Source: Gavia stellata (taxonomy: Eukaryota; Chordata; Aves; Gaviiformes; Gaviidae). Taken from it: a stretch of DNA of 64,000 bases. Below, in pieces: positions 14,301 through 27,942 of the stretch. Under the pieces are notes generated by a model. It had not been told where the DNA came from. It did not search any database and saw nothing but the letters and a program-made list of their open reading frames with translations. The first letter of the stretch is position 1, and each line of letters starts with the position of its first letter. The stretch covers positions 20,240,880-20,304,879 of the forward strand of contig NC_082603.1 of the NCBI RefSeq assembly GCF_030936135.1, written 5' to 3'. The translations under genes were made by a program, and so were the position numbers.

Positions 14301-17300
14301 GACTTTGGGGTAAATCCAATAAAAGCTTACCTGGTGACTGCTTCCCAGAATGGACAGCAAAATTCAGGTGCCTATTGTGCCTGTATCCTGCGTGGAGATA
14401 GTTAAATGAGGTGAACATCTGCTCCCATCTTTAACCAGAAATAAGGTTGCCAAGAGAGAAATGTGAGGGTGTAGCTCCATGAAGGGGTTGAGTGGGTTTA
14501 ACGCCTCATTGACACTAAAATTGGGAAGTCCCATTCCTCTCCCCATTCTTTCTTTTCCCTCTTTCCTCCCCTGGATTATCTTGTACTGGCTCTAGCATAT
14601 GTGGAACCCTATGTCAGCCAATTCTCTTGCTAAGCTGCTGGAGCACTAGCTCAACAAAAAAGTAAAAAAAATAGAATTAGTGAGCTGAACTGCACCCAGA
14701 CAAGGGTGCAGTAAAAAACAGTGCCTGTGCAAAAGCATAGCACTGTAGACAAGTTTGGGGAGGAGGAGTGAAACAGTGATAGCATGTGGTTTAGTTGGCA
14801 TCTTGTCACTCACCCTGAGGCCCTCTTGTTCAAAAGTTTTGCCTGTAGTTTCTTTGCTGCAGAGTCAGCATCCCTCTTGTGTTACATCTTCTTGGATCCT
14901 TGATGCTTAGTTTGCTTTCTGTGGCACTGGTTTGGCACAAAGAGTTAGGTGGAGGATGCTCTGACCAGGCAGCAACGCCATCTCATCCCAGGGATGGTTT
15001 TGTGAATGTTGGTGTGCCTGGTCAAATCCCTTGGGAAAGATAGGCCTCTTTTTCTCTACTTTTTGTAATCTAACAGGGATTAGCCTGAAATCTCACAGTC
15101 CACGTGCAAGACCAGAGGGAACTTTCAGACAAAAGTTGGATGTCTCTTAGAGTATGAGCCAAGTGACTGTCACATAGTGGGGCAGGGAACAGAGGAGGGA
15201 CTGGATCACACAGGTGGACTTACGTATGTAAAGTCCACCTAAATCCTGCTGTTGCTGTCTGCATCTTTGGAGCCTCCAATGGGCCCTGCACAGGTAGAGC
15301 TATCTGTTAAGATCACTGCATGACTGGACCTTCTAATGTGTGAGCTGGAACCGAGAACAGACCTTAAAGCGCTTACCAGTGCACAGCACACCCACAGACT
15401 GGCTTATGAGGTTATTTTTATGCATCTCCACAAAGAGATGTGAAAGCCCTATGAGCTGGGCTTTGTGTCGAGACCCAGTTCTTACATCAAGAGACAATAA
15501 AGGAGTCACAGGCTGCCACTGGCCTATTGCATAACAGGATCAGACATTTTAATGAGCTTCTGCTAGTCCATGGTTCATCAGCCCTGCTGATTTGTAATGA
15601 AGCAGGACACTGCTATAGAAACCACTCCAGCAAACAGCATTTTTGAATGTACTTAAGAAGATGAGTTTGAATTGAAATGCAAACAAACTGTGGATCAGTC
15701 CATCTCTTTCTGAATTGTAGGAGCCTGTTTGCCCTCCTGTCCATGTTACAGTTTAATCCAGCTTGGATTTAATTTTTTAGAGGTATTTTGTACATCTCAT
15801 TTCCCAAAGCATCCAGTTTCCTCTGGCTCTTCAATATTTTTCCCATTATAATTCTTAATCCCACTTTTTAGCAAAGGATTACAAAGAAGAAAGGATAAAT
15901 ACATCTTCGACATTTCTCTAATGATTTATTCTATAAACTATGCTTATAAAAGAAATGGGACTAAAATTAATTTTAAGGATAATGGTCTATATCACAGAGA
16001 GGAACGGCTATGAAATAACAAAATTTTTTTTCTAAACTGCTGAATTATAAAGCAAAATAAAGTGAGTTTCCAGATAATCCCATCAATTAGATTCAAGCAA
16101 ACTCAAGTAAAGAAGGAAAAAAAAATGTTTAAGGAGTTGTAGTCTTAAAATTTGGGTTACTGTCAAAGACCTGACATCCATCACACAATATTTATGATGT
16201 TACTCAAGAGAGCACAAGAAATACTTGTTGTTGTCCTCTGCTGTATCCCTTAGGAACCAAAATCTCCAATGACACCACCCTTTCCCTACACCAAAATCCT
16301 ATCTATATACCACCTTGTTACGAACCACTTTAGAAAGGTGCGTTTTAACTCTCACTGTGGTTTATGAAGACTACGTTATACCAGACTGGTGCATTATCAG
16401 TAAAGAACTGTGTTGGGCTACAGTTTTTCATAAGGTAAAATTTCCTCTGACACTCTTGCCTGAACAGACCCCACAAAGGCCTCTCCTTTCCTGGCCAGCC
16501 CTTTAAAAAAAACATAAACCAAACCCAACCCATGACACACAGCAAGTGCTTGGGGAGTTCTCTTTTGAATAGCATCAACTTCAGGAACAGCTGCTAAGAT
16601 CAAACGGACAAAGGGAATTCAGCACCACCCACCCCATCTATTATCTTTTAAAGATTCAGGAGCTTAATCCTTCCCACGAACAAAGCCTGTTGTTCCAATT
16701 CCCATTACCACTAACATATTATATTCTGTGTAAGTCTGCTTCCTCCTAAGAGTGCACCTGCAGCAAAGCCACAGTATAAAGGTCCAAAGTCTCTGCAATT
16801 AATCTGAGTCATAAAATGAAACATTTTGTCTGCACTGCGAGGAATGATTTCCTATGACCTAAATAGCTCTAAAAAGAATGTATTGTTTTAAAAAATATTT
16901 ATTACTGTTATTGCAATGGTACTAAAAGCCAAAACAGTAATCAGTATTTCTGCAAGCTGCCGGAGTGTGCTTCCTACACAGCAAGAACCAGTCAGTTTAC
17001 TCGGCCTCTGTAAGTCTTTTTCATCTGCCTGGAAAAGTAATTGTGGTCTGCCCATAAACAAGAGAAATAGCTTTACTTCCAATCTTGATGACAGGAGTAT
17101 ATTTCATTCCGGGGAGTGAAATTTTGGTGAGAATTTTGAAAGGCTGTTTTTGACCTTATTCAGCATTTTTCCATTCTCAAGCTGACCTTTGAAAACCAGA
17201 AACGTTGAATGAAAAATAATCTGGAAGCAGAGCAAGCAGCATGTAAGAGATGGAAAGAGATTTATCACAGCTATGCTTGTAGCAGGAAAACCTACAAGAC

Positions 17301-19064
17301 TCATTTTCTTTTGTGATTCCATCCCTTGTTGCACGCCACAGAGCATCGCTCTGCCCACTTGGTGACCCTAACAGTGAAAATGCTGATGTACCGCCCATAT
17401 CCTATGTTACCACCTTCTTACACTGAAAATACAGAAAAATAATCAAAATTTGCCAACTTGAGTGAATAACTGAATTTATGAAAGGGTATATAACTATATA
17501 ATCTATTAAAAATAAGTATTTTATATCCCAATCGCTGCTATTTCTCTGTAATGGTGGCTTACCAGTCATAACAGCCATCCTGTCTACTACATGTTAAGCC
17601 TCTTTTCTGTCACTAATTGTTTTGTTATTTCTTGACCTTGACTATAACATCCTAGCTTTTGACAAATTGACAAAATTAATCCTCAATCTCTTCACTTTGC
17701 TTGTCTTAAGACATTTGTGATTATTTGCACTGAGTCCTCCAACAGGATACTCCCCTCAAAGTTAAATGTAAGAGAATATTGGACCAATAAAGCTAAGTGT
17801 ACAGAGAATGGAGCTGGATATTCTTTAAAGGTTCATTAGTCACTAGAAATTAAAATGTTTACTGTATTAATAACGTTATTTTACTCAGCAGAACCTGTTC
17901 TGGTGACCTCATCTTCAAAAACAAAACCAGAATAAGGTTGATAATATTGAAAATTATTGTTTATTAACCTGGAAAGAAATTAGGATGAAAATTTCAAATT
18001 ATGAAAGGCAACATAAAAAATTACCTCTTTAGCTGTACCAAAATGTAAGGATAAAGAGATGTGAGATGTCAAGAAACTTAGAGCAACACACAGGACTGAG
18101 AATTAGATATTGCAGGTATACATACGCATGATTACAGAATTTGATGTACTTGGGTATGAAGGTGGTAGGTATCAACAAAAATCAATGAGGATATCACTGA
18201 GTCAGTGCAGGCTGCAGCCTTGCAAACCCCAATAATGAAAGTAATCAGATCCTATGGATCATGATTACTCAATTAATTTTATTGACTTCTATTGGGTAAT
18301 TTTATTAAAAGCCTCACGCATTTAGTGAGGTAATGCTAGACAATTTAACTGATGTTCTCTGGGCAATGAGGTATGTACCAGACCAAGCATCTTGGTGCTC
18401 CTCCACCACCACTCCCAGACACAGAAAGAGCTGTCAGGTACGTGAGGTCTCCCACAGGGAGGCATTTTTGTGATGTCTGGAGAAAACTTGCTTTTGGTGA
18501 GTGCCAGGAATTCCTGGGGTAAGCTAATTGCTCAAATCAGCAGTACCTTTGTTTCAGACAGCACTGAACAACTCTTGAGATTCACTATGAAGCCATCTTC
18601 TTTAAAGTGTATTTACAGCAATGTGATTTTAGACTAGCTGAACAACAACATGACACGAGAAGGACTTCTTACGCTTTTGTGTACAGCCACTGAAATTGCC
18701 TGCAGGGAGAAAAAAAGCAGCAACATGTAGTCAAACGTAAGGGCTAATATTCAGTGACAGATTTTTTCTAAACTCGCGACCACTCTGTCCTCTGTGAAAG
18801 GCGATGACATTCTGAGCCAAGCATTAGGTAAGGAGACATAACTCCAGTTACTTGCAGTGCTCCGGTGCAGCAGCGGAGGGCCCAGGCCCCGCGGGGACCT
18901 CTCGCAGCCAGACCAACAGTCCTCTGTCCTCTCCTCCCCTCACGGGCGCGCAGCAGCGGGGCCTGCACCGCTACCCGCTGCTACCCGCCCCTCCCCGCCC
19001 GCAGGACCTCCTGCCAACAGGTGCCAAACGCGCAGCTAGCGTGCCCGAGACGTGCCCTGCCTCA

Positions 19065-19160
19065 CCCCGGCGGGCCGCGGCCGGTGGCGGAGCAGGTGCC
19101 GCCACTACGCGACCGCGTAGTGGCGGCACCTGCTCCGCCACCGGCCGCGGCCCGCCGGGG
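19065..19160. repeat. Perfect 96-bp palindrome (47-bp arms, 2-bp centre)
   Basis: The left arm (19065-19111) is the exact reverse complement of the right arm (19114-19160). The centre is the dinucleotide AC at 19112-19113. Pairing stops immediately outside: A at 19064 faces C at 19161. The arms are very GC-rich. As single-stranded DNA or RNA this would form a very stable hairpin. It could be a real cruciform-capable element or a fold-back assembly artefact. Confidence 0.97.
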
Positions 19161-19201
19161 CGGTGCAGGCCCTTGTTGAAGGTCTCCTGGCAACTGCTCG
19201 G

Positions 19202-19227
19202 CCAATGGGAGCGGCGCTGGGGCGGGG
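19202..19227 (+). promoter_or_regulatory. SSX2IP: CCAAT box and GC box
   Basis: GGCCAATGGGAG (CCAAT at 19202-19206, an NF-Y type site) is followed by GGGGCGGGG near 19219, an Sp1-type GC box. This pair is typical of TATA-less CpG-island promoters. A start site within roughly 50-120 bp downstream is inferred. Confidence 0.55.
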
Positions 19228-19249
19228 GTGTGCGCGCGGCGGTGGGGGG

Positions 19250-19948
19250 GGTTAACCCCGCGGGGCCGGGCGAAGGGTCGGAGCGGTGGTGGTGGTGGTG
19301 GTGGTTGTGGGGCGCAGAGCGGAGCTCGCTCGGGAGCCGCGTCTCTCCGTCTCCTCCTTCGCTGCATCGGCAGCAGCCGCAGCAGGTGGTGCTACGCGGG
19401 AGGGTGCGCGGGGCTCCTCCTTTCCCCCCCGCCCTTCCCCTCCTCACCGGCGGCTCGGCAGGAGGGTTCTGCGGGACTGCGTCCCGCCTCTGTGAGGCGC
19501 GGCGGGTAACGGGCGCTCTGCAGCCGTTGGCGAGACACGGCGGGGGGAAGGGGGCGGCCGGGGCCCGGGGCTGGGGCCGGGGCCGCTGAGGGAGCTGGAG
19601 CGCACCGCAGCGCTGAGGTACCGGGGCTGCGCTGGGCTCTGCCCGCCCACCGCCCGTGTGGGAGCCCGGTGTGGGGCGGCTGAGGGGAACGGCGTTTCCG
19701 CGGTCTTGGCTCGCCCTGGGGCGCTCCGTCGCCCGGGCCGGGGGAGGGCTGCGTGCGGGGGGAGCCTCTCTGGCCGCGGCGGTGTTGTGGATGTTGACAT
19801 GTGCTCCTTGTCAGGCTCCGGCTGATCCACAGGGACGAGGGAGAGCGAGGTTAGCGGCTCGGCTCGGCTTGGCCGGCTACAACCCCCGCTGGAAGGCCCA
19901 GCGTTTTGTTGATCTCCGTGAAGCTACGAGCGGCGGATGCTCGAAGAG
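19250..19948 (+). other. SSX2IP: Probable SSX2IP noncoding first exon region
   Basis: The first coding exon lies 8 kb downstream, so a noncoding first exon is required. The GC-rich DNA after the CCAAT and GC boxes is the natural location. Two good donors (after 19617 and after 19948) both fit. The left border is a guess; there is no direct evidence for the transcription start. Confidence 0.4.
19285..19305 (+). repeat. (GGT)7 trinucleotide repeat in the CpG island
   Basis: Seven perfect GGT units sit just downstream of the CCAAT/GC-box pair, probably in or near the noncoding first exon. If transcribed, it could support G-quadruplex-like structure in the 5' UTR; that is inference. Confidence 0.85.
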
Positions 19949-22087
19949 GTGAGAGCCGTCAAGCTTTCTAGTGAGTCAGTGAATTTGTGACTGCTCAGGT
20001 TTAGCTGGTAGTTTCACGTGAGTAAGGGTTGAGGTTCTGTAAAGGATTTTGGCTTTTTTTTTTTTGTTTTGTTTAAAAATATTTTTTTCTCTATTTGCAG
20101 CAAAGCCCATTTCAATTTGAAGATCAAATCATAATGCAAGATCAGTTTGTAGTTGAATCCCCTATTTATATAGAACACTCTGCTGCTTTCTGTGCTGTCA
20201 GATAGTTACATGAGGCTCCATATGCTACAAGGGTATGATAGGAATTTCAGGGCAATGACTTAAAATAGGAGGCATGTGAACTAAAATGTGAATGTATTAG
20301 GTAAATTTTGATAGTGAACTTAGAAGGGAGACCTTGAGAAATGATTTGATACCATTGATGGAGATTTCAGATTATAAGTATTCAGGGGGGAAGATTTCTT
20401 TCTGTTTTTTTTGTGGGGTGGCGGGGGAGAGCTGTGGTCCTAATATCAGTTATCATTTGGAGTGGAGAGAGCATAGGAGAGAGTAATACTAGGCTTATTG
20501 GGGTCAATACCTTGTCTCTGAAAGTGGCTGGCAGCAGATGCTAAGGAAAAGATTGTAAGTATAGGTTGGTTGTACAGTGATGCTTTTATCCTCCCAGTAT
20601 ACTGCAGTCTGGAGCTGAAGGACCTCTGAGCAGAGGTTGTATCTCTCTTTTTAAATTTGATAGCTGCTGATGAATGTTTTTCAATGAATTGGAGCCAGTT
20701 TATATATTTAGTATTCACAGCACCTCATGGTGATGCGAGTGCACAATTTAACTGTGTTTTGTACGGAAAAAATGCTCTTATTTTTCAGCTTTTGTGCTGA
20801 ATATTTCATTTCATTCTGCATGACTGTTGTGTTAAAAGAAGCAATGAATAATTATTTTCTGTATGTTTGTCGTATTTCTCTAGTAGTTTCCTCTTCTAGC
20901 TGAAAAGTCGTAGCTTATTAGTTTCTTTTATGAAAGCGTTGCTTGACCTTCTTGCACCATTTTCAGGTCTGTTCTGTTTTTTGTACAGGGAAGGTTGTAC
21001 CTGCATGTGATACTTAAGCTGGGGAAGCTTAGTGTTTGTACAAAGACGTTATGATGATCCCTTTTCTGTCTTCTGTTCCAATGTTCTGTTAACTGTCTGT
21101 GAGCTGTTATTTCCAGAGGACTAATCATAGTGACCCTGGGATCTCTTCCTGCATGATAATACCTAACTAGAGGCTGTTGGTTTAAGTACGTAGCAGAGTT
21201 GTCTTTTTCATTGTGTTAGTTTGTGTTTATGAACGTGGAATTTCAGCTGCTGATCTTTATCATCCATTTGCTTACTATGAGGACAACCACCTGCAGTTCT
21301 TGTCATTCAATCTGGGTGTTTTCTTTTTCTGAATAACTCTATACAGTACATGAGCTTTCTCACTTACCTGCTCATCACCTTTTTAATTTACTGAACAACA
21401 GCTATGCCTGCATAGATGTCTTCGGGATTCTGATTTTTGTCTGTTTGGGACTTTCATGTGATATACTTTCATACCCTCTCCTCACCCATCTTTAACTTAC
21501 TCCTACACTTTGCCGTTTCCCCTCTGTAATCAGTCATTAATAAATCCCCTGACATCTTAGTTTAAGAGCTTTTGGTAGGAAACTTTGTGAAAAGCTTTTT
21601 GGAAATCCAGCTATGCTGTCTTGCCCAGGTACGTTGGCTCTTTGCTTCTTTCAGAGCACTGTGGCAGACTTGTTAGTGTTCCTTCCTTCCACGGAAGGTA
21701 TGCTGACATTTAACCAGTCCTATTTGTTTGCAGTTACCAATTCTGTTCTGTGACACTTCTTTTTTTACTCAATAGAAACCTAGAATTTACAGGAGAACCA
21801 TTCCTTGAATTCCCTGACAATCTTTAGAGAAATTAGTGACAGTTACCATCTTCCATTCCATGCCTGACTTAACTTACAGGGTATATACTACTGACACTTG
21901 TGAGTTTCATCGTTTCAGAGATCTGGAATGCTAGTTCTGGCTCTGCCCAGTAAATATCACCAATTTTAGGAACTAGTAAGGTTGTGGTTTGTTTTATTGT
22001 TTGGGTTTTCTTTTTTTTCCCTTTCATTTTAAAAGTCGTCTGCTTGCAGAGACAGCCAAACTGTAAAGTTTGGCTAAAGTTGATCTT

Positions 22088-22122
22088 GGGGGGAGGGGGG
22101 GGGCGGGGGCGAAGGAGGGGGA
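22088..22122 (+). repeat. G-rich tract, potential G-quadruplex
   Basis: Runs of G (about 6, 9, 5 and 5) are separated by one to a few bases, satisfying the four-run G-quadruplex pattern on the coding strand of SSX2IP intron 1. Confidence 0.8.
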
Positions 22123-22828
22123 GCTGCAGAAGACAGATTCTGAGGTTTTCCTCTTGGGTATCTGTGACATGGGGAGGTTGGTAGCAGAATGTTCTGCTCC
22201 AGCTACATGTCATAAGTGGTTTGTGAATGCAAACAGAAGAATACAATTTTGAAGATTAACAAAAATAGTGCTATTGTTTAGTAATAGAAAAATGCTAATG
22301 TGAAGATCCATAGTGTTAGCTCAAAATGGGGTAGGAATTTGGGAGCCAGGTGAAACATTTCCATGTATTTCAGTTTTTTCAGTGATTGCATTAACAGAAT
22401 TTCAGTCATCTGTGTATGTAAAAGGTAGAGTTGAATCTTGAGGTAGTAGATCAGGTTATATTCCTTTTAACTGGAGTGTTTGAGGCAAAGACTGTGATAG
22501 AACAGTCATTGAACATTGAATTTTATTGTGAAGGTATATTCTTTTGTGGGTATATGTGTTGAAGAGCAAATAAACATTTATTTTTCTTAAAACTCTTGTG
22601 GTTTTTGTGTTTTGTTTGTTTTTTCAAGTAAAATGGAAGGGAGAAACATAGTTGGGATTTTCTGAGTATGATACGCTCAGAATGAAGCGGAGACAATACC
22701 CACTGGCTGGGTGGTTTGACTTGCCTTCTCAGTGCTGTCAAAAGTTGTGTAAAATGTGAAAGGTTTAGCTGGAAATTTGACATTATTTAAAGTTCCCATA
22801 GAATGTGGATAAGTGGAGGGATTTCCCG

Positions 22829-22847
22829 CCCCCCCCCCCCCCCCCCC
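22829..22847 (+). repeat. Poly(C), 19 bases
   Basis: An uninterrupted run of 19 C, preceded by CCCG, within intron 1 of SSX2IP. Such runs are unstable in replication and hard to sequence, so the length may be inexact. Confidence 0.9.
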
Positions 22848-25800
22848 ATTTTGCAGTTAATAGAATAACGATTATATTGCCACAATCTTGTAAATGTGGG
22901 AGGAAAGATCTGTGGTCCGCTTTGATTGCAAGACCATCATTAAAATTACAATATTAAATAAAGGTAACTAAAACTGTAATATATTTTTTTCGAGTAAGGA
23001 ATTCTTTCAACTATACAGTTATCACTGGATATGATATGCATATTTTAATGCTAATTGTAAACTGTGTTATTAAAACACTGTAGAGAGAGAGTGTAAGTGT
23101 CAAAACTCTAGGGAGGAAATGCATGGACTTTCAAGGTGATTACATGAATTAAAAAAAGTATATGTCTTATGACATTATCAGGGATATATTTGTAAACGTA
23201 CAATGTCATGACTGGAGTGTACCCTAAATTTACATAGACTGATTTGTCTTTGTGTCTATCCAGATAAAAGCCATCTGTGTGGCATCTGTGGATTACTAGA
23301 CAAATGTAAAAAGCTTTAAGCAGATTCACAGCTCCTTTTGGGATATAATTTTAGTAGAAGGAATCATATTGTCCTTCAAGTAAATGCTAACTATGCCTCG
23401 CCTCCCCCCACCCCCCCAATTTTACAAGTTGAAACATACATGTCACAACTTGTAGTAGTATTTGAAATACACAGAGAAGGAATGTTTGTTTGACAATTTC
23501 TGGTTGATACTGACTTTTTAAACTTTTTTCCAAGACATTGTGATATTGGGGGCAGGTAGCAAACACCTCTCAAAATTGCCTTTCCCCATCCTCTCTGTCT
23601 GGGGGCGGGGGGAGAAGTTTTCTGGGTTACCAGATACTGTATTTCCCGTTTGTGTAACACCCTGTGTAGGTTAGAGATGACCAGATGGTGTAATATGATC
23701 ACAGCGCAGTGCTGTGACAAGCAGTTCTCTTCTGATTGTCTGAATGAGTTTTACAAACCCAGTTACAACTACTCCTTTTCAAGTTTAAGCATGATATTAA
23801 GAAATTCTAAGTATGCTGCGCTGTGTAAAGTTTATAATCCTACTTCTTACTGATTGTGATCTTAGAGTTGTGATATGGTCTGAACTCAGGCTTACTTGAT
23901 CAGATTTCTATATTGAATCTTGGCACATTCATTGTCAATTCCTCCCCTGTCCCCCAAAACAGTAATTTTAAGAACAGCTCCTTTCAGCTCTCTGGGTTTG
24001 GGAAATGTACTGTTTCTGAAGTTTAGATTAAACTTGTTCTTGAAAAGAAAGATGTATTTGTTAATGAATCATGTATGAGTTTGTGGAACTATTCCTGTGG
24101 ATTTATTTTTTCCTCAAAAAATTCCCTAGATGCCTTTCTAAGAATCAAGTTCTGGTATGTTATTACCATGACAGCTTTTTTGTTCTTCATCAGGTTTTTT
24201 GTACTTCACTTGTTTCGATAAGCACTTCATTGCCTTAATTTGATTACTGCTTCCTTGGTATTAATCAAACTGTCTCTGATTTTAGTCTAAGTATTTTGGG
24301 GAGGTGTGTGTGTTTGAGGGGTTTTTTTTGTTTGTTTTTCAGATTTCTATTTGCAGTGAGATTGCTCTGCTGTTACGTTCATGCATTTGAAATTGGGTCC
24401 TAGAGACTCATTTTTTGATGATCCACCTAGGTCTTGCCCATCCCAGGAATTTCTTGCTTGGAACAGGAAGTGACACTGCCAATTGGCAGAATTTCATCTG
24501 GCAAGCAGTGGCTCGTTACAGGCTTCTGGGCAAGTCATCAAACCTGTTGGTGAAGTAACGGCAACAAATCCCTGTGTACAGAGAATGGGCACAGAAGGAA
24601 AATCATTAAGTACTTACAGCAGTTTTGGCTGGTCAGTGGTTCTTTTCTCTTCCACCTGCAGTCAGTCAGATTTTTGACATTAGTATGAGATGCTGGGAAA
24701 CAGCAAAATTTGATTTTTGCTTCCTACTGCGTGTTTTCCCAACCAGGATTTGAGGAGGGAGGAAAAAAAACCACCCACAAAACCTTCTTATTACTTTTGG
24801 TTGGCTAAAGCCTTTCTGTGTTGACTAGGATAGTCAAGGAGTTCTCTAAAGTACTTTTCAATCTATGTATTATTTTATTATTCTTCCATAATTACACAAG
24901 TTACTGCTTCAGAGTAACATTTTCCTCCTCTTCATGAATACGTTCCCTGGTATGTTATGGTGGTTAAAGGGGGCATTGTAGCATACTAAAGGTGAAGAGT
25001 CCCTTCCGAATATAGTGTATCTAAATTAATTTTGCATCCACACTGTCTTCATCAGGAATGCTCATCTTTAGCTCTCGCATACTTCAGTGAGGCTATTTTG
25101 AGCCGTGTTGCTCCAGAGGAACTGCACAGGCTGGGAAGGAAATGTATCTGATGGATCTTAATCACTAGATCGCTTTAGAAGTCATGGCTAAGGTCCTGAA
25201 CTGGCAGTAGAAGCCACGTGGAACTGATGAGATGATCTTAGCATAGGACTAAAGGCTTGTAGCATTCCCTTTTGCAGCTGACACAGGATTGTCTCATTCT
25301 GCACATCTGAGTTTAATTCTAAATATAGTATGCAAAGATGATTCAAGCAGAAAATGCTGACCACTCTCTGGAATGGTTGCTGCTTCAAAGCTACTGCACT
25401 TGTTTGACACAAAACAATTTAAGATACTTTGGGGTAGTGGTTTAACAGCCGAAGGAAGTTTCTGAATTTGGTGCTTTCCAAATCTTGAAATTGCTGAGGG
25501 TGACTTTTAATCTGATGTATTAAACAGCATGCAGTGTACTGCGGGTGGCGTTTTCAAGACAAAAGGCTCTAAAGCCTTCAAGGTTGATTAATGTGAGAAT
25601 AATATAGTTGCATTATCTGGACTTTATTGTACTGCCCATGTGTTCTTGCTTTCTCTGCCTTCACTAGACATCCTTCTGAGCCTGAGTTTGTGTGTTAGTT
25701 TTCTTCGTGTCCTCTTGTTGGTGTACCTAGAAACAGTGTGTCACTAGAGAGTAGTCTTGATAAAGCATCTGCACCGGATGAATCTGCATGTGACTTGCAG

Positions 25801-26830
25801 GGCTAAAATTTAGAGAATCATTGCATTCCCACACCTGGACTAGTCCTGTTTGTGCTTCCAGTCAAACATTGTTTGGGGTGATAGATGCTGTGTCAGAGTA
25901 GTATTGTCAGTGTAGAGAGACCTGTGGGTCGGTAATACTGTACTTTGAGGGGAATTTGGGTGATAAGATCTCATAATGGGTGTGCAGCCTCTTAAAGAAT
26001 GAAAGCCAGTTTGTTTGAAAGTAACGGCATATCTGAAATGTGAGTAGTATTTTTGTGGACTTTCCAACAGTCCTTAATGGAATTTATGTGTCTTGAGTTT
26101 CTTACAACCTTGTGAAATCCCTTATTAGAATGCAGGATTGCAATGCCAATAATGAGAACGTACTTGTAGCTTAACTTGCATTCTTTTTCCCTTATATTTG
26201 CAGGTTTCTCTATCTGATGGGTCCAACAGAAACAAAACAAACATGTAAGAAGTGTGTCCTCTTAAGCCTTAGTTTGACTTTGAATTCCATTTTTAAAAGC
26301 ACAGTTGTTTTGGATAGATGAAAAAAAGGAGAGATTGCCTTGCAGATTTCTGCTGTGAAGTCAATTATTGTCTTTAGAATCTGAATCTTCACTTTTTTCA
26401 TTTCTGGACACCTTGGTTTTACAGGGGAAAATAATTGAAAAATGTGCATGAATTAATATGGGCAGAGAGAAAGCAGAAAACCCCATTCCTTAAACAAGAA
26501 CAGCCACTAGATTCTTGCATTGACTGTGTTTTCTTGCTGCCTCACATGCACTTTCTTATATGTAATTTAGTAGTTCCTGCAAGTTTTCAACTCATCTGAG
26601 GAATAATTGTTCACCCTTTTTATCCAAGTGAATTTATGAACCTGGAGAAATACTCATCCAGCTGGATATTTTATTTTCTAGTGCTGAGCATTCTGTAACA
26701 TGGCTGTGCACCAGTATGATGTCTTAAAAACTTGGTGTTACTTGGGGCACTATGTTCTCTGCTTTGAAATGTCAATAAGGATTTTTACAGTCCCTCTGTC
26801 CTCAGGAGACCTTATGGATAACAGGGCATG

Positions 26831-26860
26831 CCCCCCCCACCCCCCTCTCCCCCACCCCCA
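26831..26860 (+). repeat. C-rich tract
   Basis: Thirty bases, nearly all C with a few A and T, in SSX2IP intron 1. On the opposite strand this is a series of G runs able to form a quadruplex. Confidence 0.85.
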
Positions 26861-27942
26861 GATGATAACTTTTTTCCACAGTGATAAAAATTCAAGGTTT
26901 TGGTGTCAGAAGTTTAGAAGTTGCTTATCCAGAGTGTGTTTATTGGAACATTAGCAGTGGGGAGGAAGGGGGTTGGGGAGAAACATCCCTGTGCTCTGAA
27001 AGTCTACAGAGTCCATCTAAAACTGACTTGAGGTTCTGTTCCAAAGTGTTAATTGGAAAAAGGGGGCCTTCTTTCCAGTCTGGTAGAAAGTTTGTTTCCC
27101 TGAAGTATCATTGTTCACATAACAGCTGATGGGTTACGCTGTCCAAATCTTAAGTATCCAAGCTGGATTTTAAGTTTGCAGTAGTGTGGTAACTCTAATG
27201 CTATTATGTGCCTTCTTGCTGGGAGGTGGAGGTAGGGTGAGGGGACAATCAGTTTGTTCTTTCTTATGAGTGTGTGACTTTCCTTTGGTTTCCAGAGGGC
27301 CAGTGCTGTACTGAGTGGCTGTGCCAATGGGGTAAGGCTTCTCCTATTTTGTTTCTTCAACAATTTTAGAGATTCTGCAGAGAAGCAAGCGACTTGCCAG
27401 GGAAAGGCAATATAACTAAATGTATAAGTTAAGTTAAATTTAAATGGTTAAATATTTACTAGAAGTTCCTTTGCCCTCTCTCTGCCAATATATCTTGTCT
27501 AGAGCCTTTATTATCCTTCTCTTTAAGTAATAATCCCACTCGGACAGATTTATGTTAAAACTTTACATAAGTTTATCTTAATAAAATTGCTTTCTGGTTA
27601 TATGGCAGGAAAATATTTAATATTTGGCTTGCTGTATTTTCTCTGATGTACACCAACAGAAACTACTGAGTTATCTACAGTGTGAGTCTTTTTTTTTATT
27701 TTCATTTGTGCATGGCATTTTAACTTTAGTTAATGGTTTACAAGACTTAGAACTAAGTTTAACACTAACTAAATATAGATAGATGCATCACTTTTACAGA
27801 GTAATATTTGCTGCACTTACTGTGTTCTAAATGCTGTGTAAAGGAGTAGAAAAATTTCATGTGGCTCAATCTCCTATGCCTGCTTTAACCTTCCAGCTGT
27901 ATTAGCTGCTATTGTTAATCTAAAACGCTCTTGCTATTTTAG

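Larger units (their letters stand above)
1..18800. other. Intergenic region upstream of SSX2IP
   Basis: I find no gene here. Open frames exist (the longest is 162 codons, minus strand, near 3137-3625), but none has a recognisable domain, a conserved splice pattern or plausible codon use, and several overlap each other on both strands. In human the region 5' of SSX2IP leads towards LPAR3; no LPAR3 coding sequence is seen. Supportable contents are the A28 tract, a decayed CR1 copy and two short candidate ancient repeats, listed separately. Enhancers or noncoding RNAs cannot be excluded from sequence alone. Confidence 0.6.
18840..19960 (+). promoter_or_regulatory. SSX2IP: CpG island: SSX2IP promoter and 5' UTR region
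   Basis: About 1.1 kb of strongly GC- and CpG-rich sequence stands out from AT-rich flanks. It has a CCAAT motif at 19202 and a GGGGCGGGG box near 19219, and no strong TATA. SSX2IP is the only gene downstream on this strand, so this is inferred to be its promoter and to contain the noncoding first exon. Candidate splice donors are GAG|GTACCG at 19617/19618 and GAG|GTGAGA at 19948/19949. The long frames across the island (for example 18852-19589) look like GC-rich chance frames, not genes. Transcript data would fix the start and the donor. Confidence 0.75.
19961..27942 (+). other. SSX2IP: SSX2IP first intron
   Basis: About 8 kb of AT-rich, noncoding DNA between the CpG island and the first coding exon. 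No gene or mobile element is recognised inside. It holds several pure G or C tracts, listed separately. Extra alternative 5' UTR exons could be present but cannot be called. Confidence 0.55.

Noticed and set aside
18852-19589. A 245-codon + strand frame through the CpG island
   Set aside because: It arises from stop-poor GC-rich DNA, overlaps long frames on the other strand, crosses the palindrome, and shows no domain; the region is better explained as promoter and 5' UTR.
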